From NCBI GenBank assembly GCA_025201705.1, contig MU617154.1, forward strand, positions 1 through 21,387: DNA of 21,387 nt, written 5' to 3'. The notes beneath the pieces are model-generated. The model had not been told where the DNA came from and searched no databases. It worked only from the letters and a program-made list of their open reading frames with translations. Made by a program: the position numbers and the translations under genes. This document shows positions 9,649 through 18,290 of this stretch, piece after piece; within the stretch, counting starts at the first letter, position 1; each line of letters begins with the position of its first letter. Source of the DNA: Dissophora ornata (lineage: Eukaryota; Mortierellomycota; Mortierellomycetes; Mortierellales; Mortierellaceae).

Positions 9649-10130
9649 GATTTTGTGGGGTCAATTCAAAAAATATAAATGTCTTCGATATGCGGGTACT
9701 GCAAAAGCTTGACTGTGTGGGAGCAAGGGCATGTACACAAGAGGAATGAAGATGAATGAGGAGCGAAATGAGATTCGGATTCTCTTTGATGGGATGCTGC
9801 CCATCAATGAGTTTTTATTTGCGAACCTCACCCCAATTCTGATTTTCCGGTTCGGATGTCTCCTCGCTGTAAAGTATACGCGTGCCGTGCCTCACAAAAA
9901 TCCTTTTCAGCAGCAGAGCCTATCAAACAGAACACAAGGCACTCGAGAGATCAACAGAGCGCAAGCATGCGAATTTTATGCCGCCATCGTCGATATGCAA
10001 AGAACAGTTCGATCCGCTGTAACCGTTCCATGCTTAAAAAACGATTTATTTTCGGGTCGTTTCCTTTTTTCTAATATGTTACAAAAATGTGTTTGTGGTC
10101 CTAACTCATCCGTTGTTGTTGGGGATTTTT
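9649..10130. other. Gap between GMC 1 and MMSDH
   Basis: Holds the upstream region of GMC 1 (right-to-left) and the 3' end of the dehydrogenase gene. TTTATT at 10045-10050 reads AATAAA on the minus strand, about 80 bases after the dehydrogenase stop, and is its likely poly(A) signal. Open frames here show no family features. Confidence 0.55.
10045..10050 (-). terminator. Likely poly(A) signal of the MMSDH gene
   Basis: AATAAA on the minus strand, about 80 bases downstream of the dehydrogenase stop codon. Confidence 0.5.
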
Positions 10131-11925
10131 TTACTTCATGGTGGGCATGTTGACAGTGGCTCTGGTCGAGTCAGCGTCCTCGTGGCGCCAGAGAGCAGTG
10201 ACGGTCTTGGTCGAGGTGTAGAAGCTAACTCCAGACTTGCCGTAGAAGTTGACATCGCCACGGATCGAACCACGCGAACCAGTGAACGAGAACATGGGGA
10301 GGGGTACGGGAATGGGGACGTTGATACCGACCTGGCCAGCATCAACCTCGTTCGCAAACTTACGGGCAGTGGCACCGCTCTGCGTGAAGATGGCAGTTCC
10401 GTTACCGTAAGGGTTCTTGTTGATGATATCAATGGCCTCATCCAAAGTCTCGGCGTTCAAGCAGACAAGGACAGGTCCGAAAATCTCCTCACGGTAGCAC
10501 TCCATGTTGGTCTTCACATTCGTCAAAATGCTGGGTCCAATAAAGTTACCCTTCTCGTATTTCTGAACCTTGATGCCGCGTCCGTCCAAAACCAATTCTG
10601 CGCCCTCCTTGACGCCTGAGGCGATCAGGCGCTCAACTCTCTGGAGGGATTCGGGAGAGATCAGAGGGCCGAGGTCAGCGTCGGCCTCGAAACCAGACGA
10701 GACCTTCAGCTGCTTGGCACGCTCAACGAGCTCGGGGAGCCATTCCTTGGCCTGACCGACAAAGACGACGGTCGAGAGAGCCATGCAGCGCTGACCAGCA
10801 GCACCAAAGGCAGCGCCAGTGAGCTGGTTCAAGGTGTGGTTCTTGTTGGCATCGGGCATGATGATTCCGTGGTTCTTGGCGCCCAAGTTAGCCTAAAAAA
10901 AAATCAAAAGTCGAGGGTGGGAAAAAAAGTCAGTAATCGAATCGACCAAGGGGTGATGGTCAACATGAAAAAGAAGAATGCATAGCGAGCTTGTACCTGG
11001 ACACGCTTGCCGTTGCGGGAGCCACGCTCGTGGATGTATTGGCCAGCCTGGTCACTTCCGACGAACGAGATGGCCTTAATATGCTCGTTATCGCAGATAA
11101 AGTTGACAGTGTCCTTGGCTCCATGGACAATGTTCAGGACTCCAGCGGGGATGCCAGCCTTCTGGGCAAGCTCGGCCAGGATCATGGTGGCACCGGGGTC
11201 CTTCTCAGAGGGCTTGATGATGCAGGTGTTTCCAATGACGTTGGCGAGAGGGAACATCCAGAGGGGGATCATGGCGGGAAAGTTGAAGGGCGTGATGCCG
11301 GCGACAACACCAAGGGGCTCACGAATGGTGTAAGTGTCCATGTCGGTGGCAACCTCGAGGGTGTCGCCCATGAGCATGTGGGGGATAGCACAAGCAGCCT
11401 CGACGACCTGGAGACCACGGAGGACATCACCGCGGGCATCGGCCAGGGTCTTACCCTGCTCCAAGGTGATGGAGTGGGCGATCCTGTCCATGTTGTCGCG
11501 GATCAAGAGCTGGAGATCGAGCATCTTGCGCTGGCGATGAAGGATTGAAGTCTTCTTCCAGGTCTTGAAGGCCTCGGCGGCCGAGTCGGCAGCATACTTG
11601 AGCTCCTCGGGGGTGGCCTCTGGAACCAAGGTGACGACCTCATTTGTGGCCTATTGTATCGGACGGGGGTTAAAATGAGTTACAGGGGCACGGATGCAGG
11701 CAGAATACATGCATTGCGGGGTGGAGGCACTGCGGTGCAGGTGCTTACGGGGTTCTTGAGCTCGATCCACTTGTTGGTCTTGGAATCGATGAACTCGCCA
11801 TTGATGAACAGCTTTGTGCGCGGGATGGATGCCTGAGCGGCATAGAGGGCGGGTCTGGAGGTGGAGAGGGCGCGCTTGAAGGCAGGCGATGCTGCGACAC
11901 GGCGCATGGCAGAGTAGGACAGCAT
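10131..11925 (-). CDS. ALDH6A1: Methylmalonate-semialdehyde dehydrogenase, mitochondrial
   Basis: Exons 11749-11925, 10997-11650 and 10131-10892 join in phase 0 to 530 residues, the usual family length. It is a CoA-acylating aldehyde dehydrogenase that turns methylmalonate or malonate semialdehyde into propionyl- or acetyl-CoA in valine and pyrimidine breakdown. The start is set by a strong context, CCGCCACCATG, and by an N-terminal presequence ([18 protein letters not shown]) fit for mitochondrial import. [18 protein letters not shown] and GSDQAGQYI are family motifs. The catalytic Cys313 is in [11 protein letters not shown]. The sequence [13 protein letters not shown] has Asn where ordinary aldehyde dehydrogenases have the general-base Glu, as is normal for this family. 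The C-terminal [18 protein letters not shown] is also diagnostic. Introns are 98 and 104 bases. No defects seen. Confidence 0.97.
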
Positions 11926-12000
11926 GGTGGCGGCGGATGACGATGAGGATGGGGATGAAAGAGGAGAGAGAATGAGGATGGGGAGAGCAGAGTGAGGGAG

Positions 12001-12008
12001 CTTATAAG
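12001..12008 (-). promoter_or_regulatory. TATA-like box of the MMSDH gene
   Basis: CTTATAAG lies about 76-83 bases upstream of the predicted ATG at 11925, in the 286-base gap to the upstream AMSH gene. Spacing fits a short 5' leader. Confidence 0.4.
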
Positions 12009-12207
12009 GGTGGGTGGGTTGAGGCGTGGGAATAATTCGTGCGCGTGCCCGTGGGCCAAGAACGTCGACGAGTGGACCAGTGGCCTCTCCTCCTCCTCTC
12101 TGATCCGATTTCAACCCCAGCACTCTGCTCCACACAAGCGCCCACCCACCCCCACACCTGACTAGGCGCATCAGTCACGTTGACGCCGGCACTTTGAGTG
12201 CGTGCAT

Positions 12208-12213
12208 TTTATT
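12208..12213 (-). terminator. AATAAA overlapping the AMSH stop codon
   Basis: On the minus strand the gene ends CTATAATAAAATG: the TAA stop (12214-12212) overlaps AATAAA at 12213-12208. If used, the 3' UTR would be very short, in keeping with only 286 bases to the next gene. Confidence 0.4.
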
Positions 12214-14615
12214 ATAGCTTCCGCAAGTCTACGATCTCGAGATCCTGGTCAACTAGCTCGACATGTCCTTGATCGCACGCATCCTATGCACAGGCAAGAC
12301 ACACACACACGTCGTTAGTCTTCTCTTTGTGTCTTCTTTTTGTCGCATGGAGCACAGGGCGATCCCACAGCCATCGTCAGCCCTGTAAAGAAATCACTCG
12401 TGCCAAATTTACCGTGTAAATGTCGTCCTCGCCAGGATGTTGATGGAAGAGCGGCTTTTGGCGACAGTTTGTGATGACCTGGAGACCGGGTGGGTCTGTT
12501 AACCTAAACACGCCATAGCTGCATCACATCGTAAACGCCGTCAGTATGTGGCTCGTAGCCCTCTCCGCGAAAACAGGATCTCAGATCAATGAATGCCGCA
12601 CGAGACACTTACTCTCTGTCATGACTGGGAGCACACACAATGGCAATGGCCTCTGGCAGCATCAACTGGTATGAACAGTGTGTGTGAAGGTCAACCGAGC
12701 TCATAAAGCACGTCTGCGTCGGATGTGTCTACAATGTCCATGTCAAACAGTGGGTGTTAGCGCTCCAACGAAGTTTATCTCAATGTCGCTCTATCGCTCC
12801 GGTAGCTCGGCGCCGCATCATACATGGATCCAGCCCAAAGTCATGAGATCTCTTTCGTTTTGGAATTCAAACAACTCGTCCTCATTCGTCGTCGAACACG
12901 TATCCGAGGTCGCTGTCTGCTTCGGGATGATTAATGTCGTCACTGTCAATTTGTTGCGAGACTACAGAACAATTGAAAGGGTTCAGTAACAGTGGACTGG
13001 AAGAAATACATTCAGTCTGCTCACAAGTCGTGGTTCCAGCATTACCAGAACTCCTGCCAAGATTCCACATGTTTCCATATTCTTTATCGTATTAGGTCGC
13101 ACAATGTTCAAGAATCTGTCGAGCAACCGGACAGGAACAATCAAGGTCCTCAAGCCTTGCGAGAATTCTATCGAAAATGATAAAATAGATCTTGTCAGGG
13201 TCGAATTCAAAAGTTGTTCGCCAATCCGATTGCACATTGTATCCCTGAACACACCATGAACATCTTCCTCGATCTGAACCTTGGGCGGGAGCTTTGGTGC
13301 ATTGTTTGCTAAAACTGGTTTCCGGGGTAATGCTGGCGGAGGGCCTGTTGGTGTGGGTATGAACTGCTGAGGTCGAATGCTTGGTGATGGGATTTCCGGC
13401 CTAAAACAATCGCGATCATTCAATACCATAGTTAGTCTCAAGATCATTCAAGACGACATTTCGTATAGGGATCTGTCGAACGACTCTTACTTGTGATGGT
13501 GGGTATGGTGATGATGGTGGCTACGGTGATGGTGCTCAGGGTATTGGATCTAAGATAGAGTGAGTACAGCGTGGGCGTGTCTTTAGCGGGCGAGGGTCGT
13601 CGTTAAAACAGTCAATCCATGTCCATGGGAAAAAAAGCGCGTTCGTCGCTTAATACCTCAGCGTTATCATGGAGCTGGGCCTGATTGTGCTGCATCAATT
13701 GCGTGCTGTTGACACCTGGTACTCCTTCGAGGGCCTTGACAAGCGACCAGCCTTGGGTTGGTGGGTTGTTTGCCCAATACAGTTCCTGCTGCTCCCTGCT
13801 AGTCCTTTCCATGTCCTGCCGCCGCTGCGACTCCAATTGCTGCTGTGCTTCTTGAGCTTCTGCCACGAGCATCGCATCCCGTTGTCTAATGTAGTCTAGG
13901 TAGTCGTCGTATTTTTTATCCAGAATTGGCTTCAGATCCGCAATTTCGTTCATTGCCACTAGAGCGCTCTAAAATGAATCAAGCCAATATGTCAATGTTA
14001 TTGCTGTAGGATTCCAAAGTGCTGTCATCATGATTCGTCAGCTCTCCAAAACGTTTACCTTTCTTAAACTGGCGATTGCTCCTTTATAATCTGGATTGTT
14101 GTAATCACTGTGTTTCTGGAGTTCGTAAACGACAAGACTGAACAAGGGCTAACGGTTAGAACCAAAATGTAGAGTATTGTATCCATAACTTTGAAAAGTA
14201 TTAAAGGAGTATTTTGAAAACTTACTTGCAGAACTTCATATATAAAATGTACGATGTCGTGAGGTCTCCTTCCTTCTGATAGATCTTGGCCTGAAGAAGG
14301 TCAAATGTGCATTTGTCTACTGGTTAGTTGTGAAAAAAATAGTAATAAAAAACATAGTATAAAAATGGCAAAAGTATAGGTTAGTGCTGTGCATACCTGC
14401 TTGTAGAGATGGTCTGCGGTTCTAATGTAGAAGCGAAGTGGGGTCGAGTCCACCATCTCGACCTTGGCCTGGTTGTTGAGCTCCTGGCGGGAGAAGCATT
14501 TCTCGACTTTTGTCCCGCGCATGGCTGCTTGAATGGAGAAGAGATGAATTCGATTGCGACAGGTAGCGAGTTGCAGTTTCAATGGAACGAGCGGCGTCTT
14601 GGCATCAACGTTCAT
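12212..14615 (-). CDS. STAMBP: AMSH/STAMBP-type JAMM deubiquitinase, possible frame break
   Basis: Eleven exons: 14397-14615, 14226-14290, 14059-14148, 13657-13968, 13491-13549, 13255-13400, 13046-13155, 12824-12961, 12613-12728, 12413-12518, 12212-12283. The protein is about 476 residues. AMSH enzymes cut Lys63-linked ubiquitin chains at endosomes. The order is an N-terminal USP8-dimerisation/MIT-like helical region ([34 protein letters not shown]), a Gln-rich coiled coil, a His-rich exon, a Pro-rich linker with PPALPRKP, and the MPN+ domain. With numbering that ignores the 2-base excess, the zinc motif is Glu324 (METCGILAG), His379, His381 and Asp392 ([14 protein letters not shown]); His394, Cys436, His443 and His445 fit the second zinc site. 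Exon 2 to exon 3 is out of frame by two bases at the only visible acceptor. Intron 6 (99 bases) lacks a stop. An alternative start is 14522. Confidence 0.9.
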
Positions 14616-14632
14616 ACTACTTTATTCCACAT

Positions 14633-14647
14633 GTCACGTTACGTGAC
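14633..14647. promoter_or_regulatory. Perfect inverted repeat in the AMSH upstream region
   Basis: GTCACGT, one T, then ACGTGAC: two 7-base arms in perfect symmetry, 18 bases upstream of the first AMSH ATG and within the 90-base gap to the neighbouring gene. ACGT cores are typical of bZIP or bHLH sites. The binding factor is unknown. Confidence 0.45.
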
Positions 14648-14705
14648 TTGGTCGACAGCCGCGAAAAAAAAGCGATGATATTTTTTTATTGTCAGAAGAC
14701 ATGGT

Positions 14706-15386
14706 TTACTCGGTGATGTAGACAGAGCGGGGGCTCATGCTGCGAACGATACTCTTGCCACCCTTACTTTCCAGGAGCTTCTTGCCGTAGCAGTTGGGTC
14801 CGTCAAAGAACGTGTACTTGTATTCGCCTTGGAAGGATGAAATATCGCTTCCATTCAAAGCCTGACATCCCAGTCCTCGGACCAGCTGTCTGTCGCCGCT
14901 GAACAGGATGCGCGACCAAGCGACGAGCGAGAACCTTGGAGGCCGCGGGTGCGGAAGCTTTTCCAGAATCTTGACAGAGTAAGGGTAGATGATGGGATCG
15001 AAACGCCTGATGGGTGCGTCGCTCCAGCCATATAATCTCTTTTCCTTACAGCGACTGTCTTGATAGAAGGCATACATCATGGAAGTGTCGCCCTCAAAGC
15101 TGCCAACAGCGCCACCATCGAGACGGTAGCAGCCGGGAGTGTTCTTGTTGCGTTGCTTGTGACCCTTGAATCCAGGCGAGGACCAAGCAGTGAAGAACTT
15201 ACCCATGCCTGGCTTTGGAGGCGGATCGTCGTTTTCGTTATCGGCAAGATCGATGAAGGGCATATCAATGACCTCACCGGCGGGGGGATCAACGTAGGTG
15301 ATGTCCGAGGCAGGGTCGACATTTGTGGGCTGCGCAACGGCGACGGCCATTAAAGCAGTGACCGAGAGGAGGAGTGGGATCTTCAT
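14706..15386 (-). CDS. Secreted protein with duplicated crystallin-like domain
   Basis: An intronless frame of 226 residues. MKIPLLLSVTALMAVAVA is a clear signal peptide, with cleavage likely after Ala18, so the product is secreted or wall-associated. An acidic, Pro-rich linker follows (about 20-60). Two related domains come next, about 64-140 and 152-224. They align as AWS, then F-x-G, a Cys (86 and 174), a Ser-Phe-x-Gly (SFEG, SFQG), an aromatic strand with Cys (113 in FYQDSRCKEKRL, 199 in FFDGPNCYGKKL) and a closing SV-x-I. The repeated F-x-G and closing Ser resemble the Greek-key motifs of beta/gamma-crystallin-like proteins, but I cannot prove that fold. Each domain has two Cys, so one disulfide each is plausible. 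No function is assigned. The AMSH ATG lies only 90 bases past its stop. Confidence 0.85.
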   Translation of the reverse strand: MKIPLLLSVTALMAVAVAQPTNVDPASDITYVDPPAGEVIDMPFIDLADNENDDPPPKPGMGKFFTAWSSPGFKGHKQRNKNTPGCYRLDGGAVGSFEGDTSMMYAFYQDSRCKEKRLYGWSDAPIRRFDPIIYPYSVKILEKLPHPRPPRFSLVAWSRILFSGDRQLVRGLGCQALNGSDISSFQGEYKYTFFDGPNCYGKKLLESKGGKSIVRSMSPRSVYITE

Positions 15387-15456
15387 GTTGGTTTAAGGGA
15401 AGTGGGGACGTGTCGGTGGTTTGTGAATAGAGCCTGCTAAGCATCTGAACCCTGCA

Positions 15457-15464
15457 TCTTTATA
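15457..15464 (-). promoter_or_regulatory. TATA box of the secreted-protein gene
   Basis: TATAAAGA on the minus strand, about 71-78 bases upstream of the ATG at 15386. Confidence 0.55.
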
Positions 15465-16414
15465 ATTCAGGATGTTCACTGCAGGCTTTGCGCTTGTTTC
15501 GCATTGCTGGCATGAGAGGAGCGTGGGTGTATGCGTCCAAGTAGTTGCGATTATGCGGAGTGACAGTGGCGCGAGAGGAATAGGTGGATACCGAGGATTG
15601 CCATATCGACACGGTGTCGGTCGCGTCGGATGTGTGTGTAACAAAGGCTGCATGCCACTCGCATAAATTCATAAATTCGTTGTGAATCGAGTCAAACGAG
15701 GTTCCATATTTGAATCGTACTATTTTTACTCAAGCGTGCAGGTCCAAGAAACCCCGACAGGAACCCAGGAATAAAACGAGGACATCTCGAAGCACCCCGT
15801 TTGTGACATGGAAGCGTTTCTGATCGTTCGAATTCCTTCCCTAGCACGCTGGCGGCCACATGTGCGCACGCTCGCACGAATGATTCATCCCCTCCACCGT
15901 TAGGAAAGAAGATGGTCCGTCTTCCCTCGGTTTTCTATTCCATCGTCACATTGGAATTCGGTACTGTTTCACCTTGTTTTTTAAACCTCGGGCACGTACA
16001 AGAGGGCCTTGTACTGGCAGACTTCAGACCCAGGACCACGGTAACACACTCCATGCGTTGCCTGGCATCTGGGACATCCCCAGCCAATCGCATCACATAT
16101 TTTGCTTTTCTTGCAGGGGGTGGCTACCTGTCGGCTCGGTGCATGCTGCCAGCACCTGATCTGATTGGTCTCAGCAGAACAATCCCTCTTTCGAAGTGGC
16201 CAGAGCATCTGTTCACTTTTGCTGTAGATCAAGATCAAGGTCCTCGTTGCTCCTGCGTCGAATGCAGCTTGTGTCAACTATACCAGGTATCACTGTTGTC
16301 ATAACTTGTGAGGAACATTCGTTCAAAGTTTTTAGTTTCGCTGAGTGCGGACTTCACTGTTCATCGAAGGCGCTCCATACCTTGTCGCCATCATCATGGT
16401 CTTTTCGACAATTG

Positions 16415-16422
16415 TATAAATA
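16415..16422 (+). promoter_or_regulatory. TATA box of the PiT phosphate symporter gene
   Basis: TATAAATA about 104-111 bases before the ATG at 16526. It supports starting the protein at MMAPGDYTF and not at upstream in-frame ATGs. Confidence 0.6.
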
Positions 16423-16525
16423 TTACTACCTTCCTGGCTTTGTTCGTTTCAGCATTGCTTTGTCAAATACAGCCCAATCATTGACCCTACCCTTCTATCA
16501 CTGCCAACCTCCTTCTCCACAAAAG

Positions 16526-18100
16526 ATGATGGCCCCCGGTGATTATACATTTCTCTTTGCCCTCGGCATGATCTTTGCCTTCCTGGACAGTTTTGGCATC
16601 GGTGCCAACGATGTCAGTAACAGCTTTGGTGCTGCTGTCGGTTCTGGCTCCTTGAATCTCAAACAAGCTGTCTTGATCGCTTCCGTCTGCGAATTCCTCG
16701 GCGCCTTCCTCATGGGATCTTCCACTGCCGACACCATCAAGGGCGGACTCATCGACGTGGGTCTATTCAGCGAACAGCCAGAGTTGCTGATGCTCGCCAT
16801 GGTCTGCGCTCTCGTCGGTTCTTCAACTTGGGTCCTCTTTGCTTCCTCGCGGGGTCTGCCTGTCTCGACCACACATGCCATTGTAGGCGCCATCACCGGC
16901 GCCGGCATCGCTGGATTTGGTTTTAATGCCGTTAAATGGGCGGGAGTCGGGACTATCGTCTTGTCCTGGGTGATCAGTCCGTTGATCGCCGGATTGGTCA
17001 CCGCCGCCATCTTCCTTGTCACGCGATTCCTCATTCTCAAGCACCAAGATTCTCTCAAGCGCGGCCTCACTGCGATCCCTTTCTATTTTGCCATCACCAT
17101 CTTCATCAATGTATTCTATATCATCTTCAAGGGCTCCCCTGGTCTTAGTCTCTCAGAGTTGCCCATTGGAGCCATCATCGGCATTTCCTTTGGCATTGCG
17201 GTGGCTGTCTTCTTGTGGTGTAACTTCTTCCTTAAGGTCTACCTTCGCCGCAAACTTGAGAACGAGGAGCCCCTCCGTTGGTACCATTCCTTCTACATCC
17301 CCGCTGTATCGACTCGCACCAAGGCTCCCGAAAACCTCGAGGAATCCTCTGCAGTCAATGAGAAGAGCCTCAAGATCAACGGTGGCGGTGTCGACGAGAC
17401 CGAGACCGAAGGCTCTGCTAACAGCGGCCTAGTTGCCCTGGACGACACCAAACCCACACCTTTGTCAATATTCCAGAAGCTCAAGAATAAGGCCTTCCAC
17501 GGCATCAACCAAGACATCCACGCCAAGACCGAGGAAGTTGAGAACATGCACGACAGGTCCACTCGTTATGACAGCAAGACTGAAGAGCTATTCTGCACGC
17601 TCCAGGTCTTGACCGCTTGTTTCGCTTCTTTTGCTCACGGTTCCAACGACGTTGCTAACGCAATCGGCCCTCTGACGACTATCTTCTATGTTTGGAAGCA
17701 CGGTATGGTCGACATCTCCGGAACGGCCCCTATCCCTGTTTGGATCCTTGCCTACGGAGGTATTGCGATCGATATAGGTCTCTTGACATACGGCTACAAG
17801 GTCATGGCCACACTCGGTAACAACATCTGTTACATCTCGCCCAGCAGAGGATTTTCGCTTTCGCTTGGTACCAGTTTGACGGTCTTGACCTGCTCCAAGC
17901 TCGGTTTACCCGTTTCGACTACCCATTGTATCACAGGTGCCACGACCTCAGTGGGTCTTTGCAGCGGAGGAGGAGTTAAATCCATCAACTGGAAGATGCT
18001 TGCTCTCGTGGCGTCTTCCTGGATCTTGACCTTGCCTGCAGCCGCCTTGGTTTCTGGATGCATATTTGCAATTATCATCAACTCTCCTCACAAGATTTAA
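16526..18100 (+). CDS. PHO89: PiT-family phosphate symporter (Pho89/PHO-4 type)
   Basis: A single-exon gene of 524 residues with many membrane segments. PiT proteins in fungi import phosphate across the plasma membrane with sodium or protons. The family's inverted duplication is plain: GANDVSNSFG (26-35) is echoed by HGSNDVANAIGPL (about 371-383), and GLPVSTTHAIVGA (from 110) by GLPVSTTHCITGA (from 460). A hydrophilic cytosolic loop rich in acids and Lys (about 245-350) separates the halves, as expected. Fungal homologues are usually 550-600 residues, so this one is slightly short, mainly at the ends and the loop. The ATG at 16526 is preferred because the first membrane helix begins at once and a TATA box lies just upstream; an in-frame extension to 16196 looks like leader. 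ATTAAA at 18192-18197 may be the poly(A) signal. Confidence 0.95.
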   Translation: MMAPGDYTFLFALGMIFAFLDSFGIGANDVSNSFGAAVGSGSLNLKQAVLIASVCEFLGAFLMGSSTADTIKGGLIDVGLFSEQPELLMLAMVCALVGSSTWVLFASSRGLPVSTTHAIVGAITGAGIAGFGFNAVKWAGVGTIVLSWVISPLIAGLVTAAIFLVTRFLILKHQDSLKRGLTAIPFYFAITIFINVFYIIFKGSPGLSLSELPIGAIIGISFGIAVAVFLWCNFFLKVYLRRKLENEEPLRWYHSFYIPAVSTRTKAPENLEESSAVNEKSLKINGGGVDETETEGSANSGLVALDDTKPTPLSIFQKLKNKAFHGINQDIHAKTEEVENMHDRSTRYDSKTEELFCTLQVLTACFASFAHGSNDVANAIGPLTTIFYVWKHGMVDISGTAPIPVWILAYGGIAIDIGLLTYGYKVMATLGNNICYISPSRGFSLSLGTSLTVLTCSKLGLPVSTTHCITGATTSVGLCSGGGVKSINWKMLALVASSWILTLPAAALVSGCIFAIIINSPHKI

Positions 18101-18290
18101 AGCGGATCTTCGTCATCATTATCATGAGCCTCCTATTCAGCTAGTTAATATACCTCGCCCTTTCCATTCCCATGTATAACATATATTCTTCATTAAAGAA
18201 CCCGGTTGTCATATATACAGTTGGTCGCCTTTAATGATTTCATCTTAAAATTGCATGTATTCGGCTGTAGTTAACTGAATGCGCTTCCGC

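Larger units (their letters stand above)
15387..16525. other. Divergent upstream region of crystallin-like and PiT genes
   Basis: About 1.1 kb without a recognised gene, serving two outward-facing genes. The leftward gene has a TATA box at 15457-15464 and the rightward one at 16415-16422. The frame of the PiT protein stays open back to 16196, but that stretch contains the TATA box, so it is probably not translated. Other frames lack family features. Confidence 0.6.

Noticed and set aside
10089..11548. Long plus-strand frames (176 and 185 codons) opposite the dehydrogenase gene
   Set aside because: They mirror the strongly biased codons of a clear gene on the other strand and show no domain of their own.
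11926..12171. In-frame N-terminal extension of the dehydrogenase
   Set aside because: It would bury the mitochondrial presequence and cross a TATA-like box; the ATG at 11925 has a strong context.
12297..12312. AC dinucleotide run
   Set aside because: A short microsatellite inside the last AMSH intron; ordinary.
16543..17070. Minus-strand frame of 175 codons opposite the PiT gene
   Set aside because: Antisense shadow of conserved membrane segments; composition unlike a real protein.
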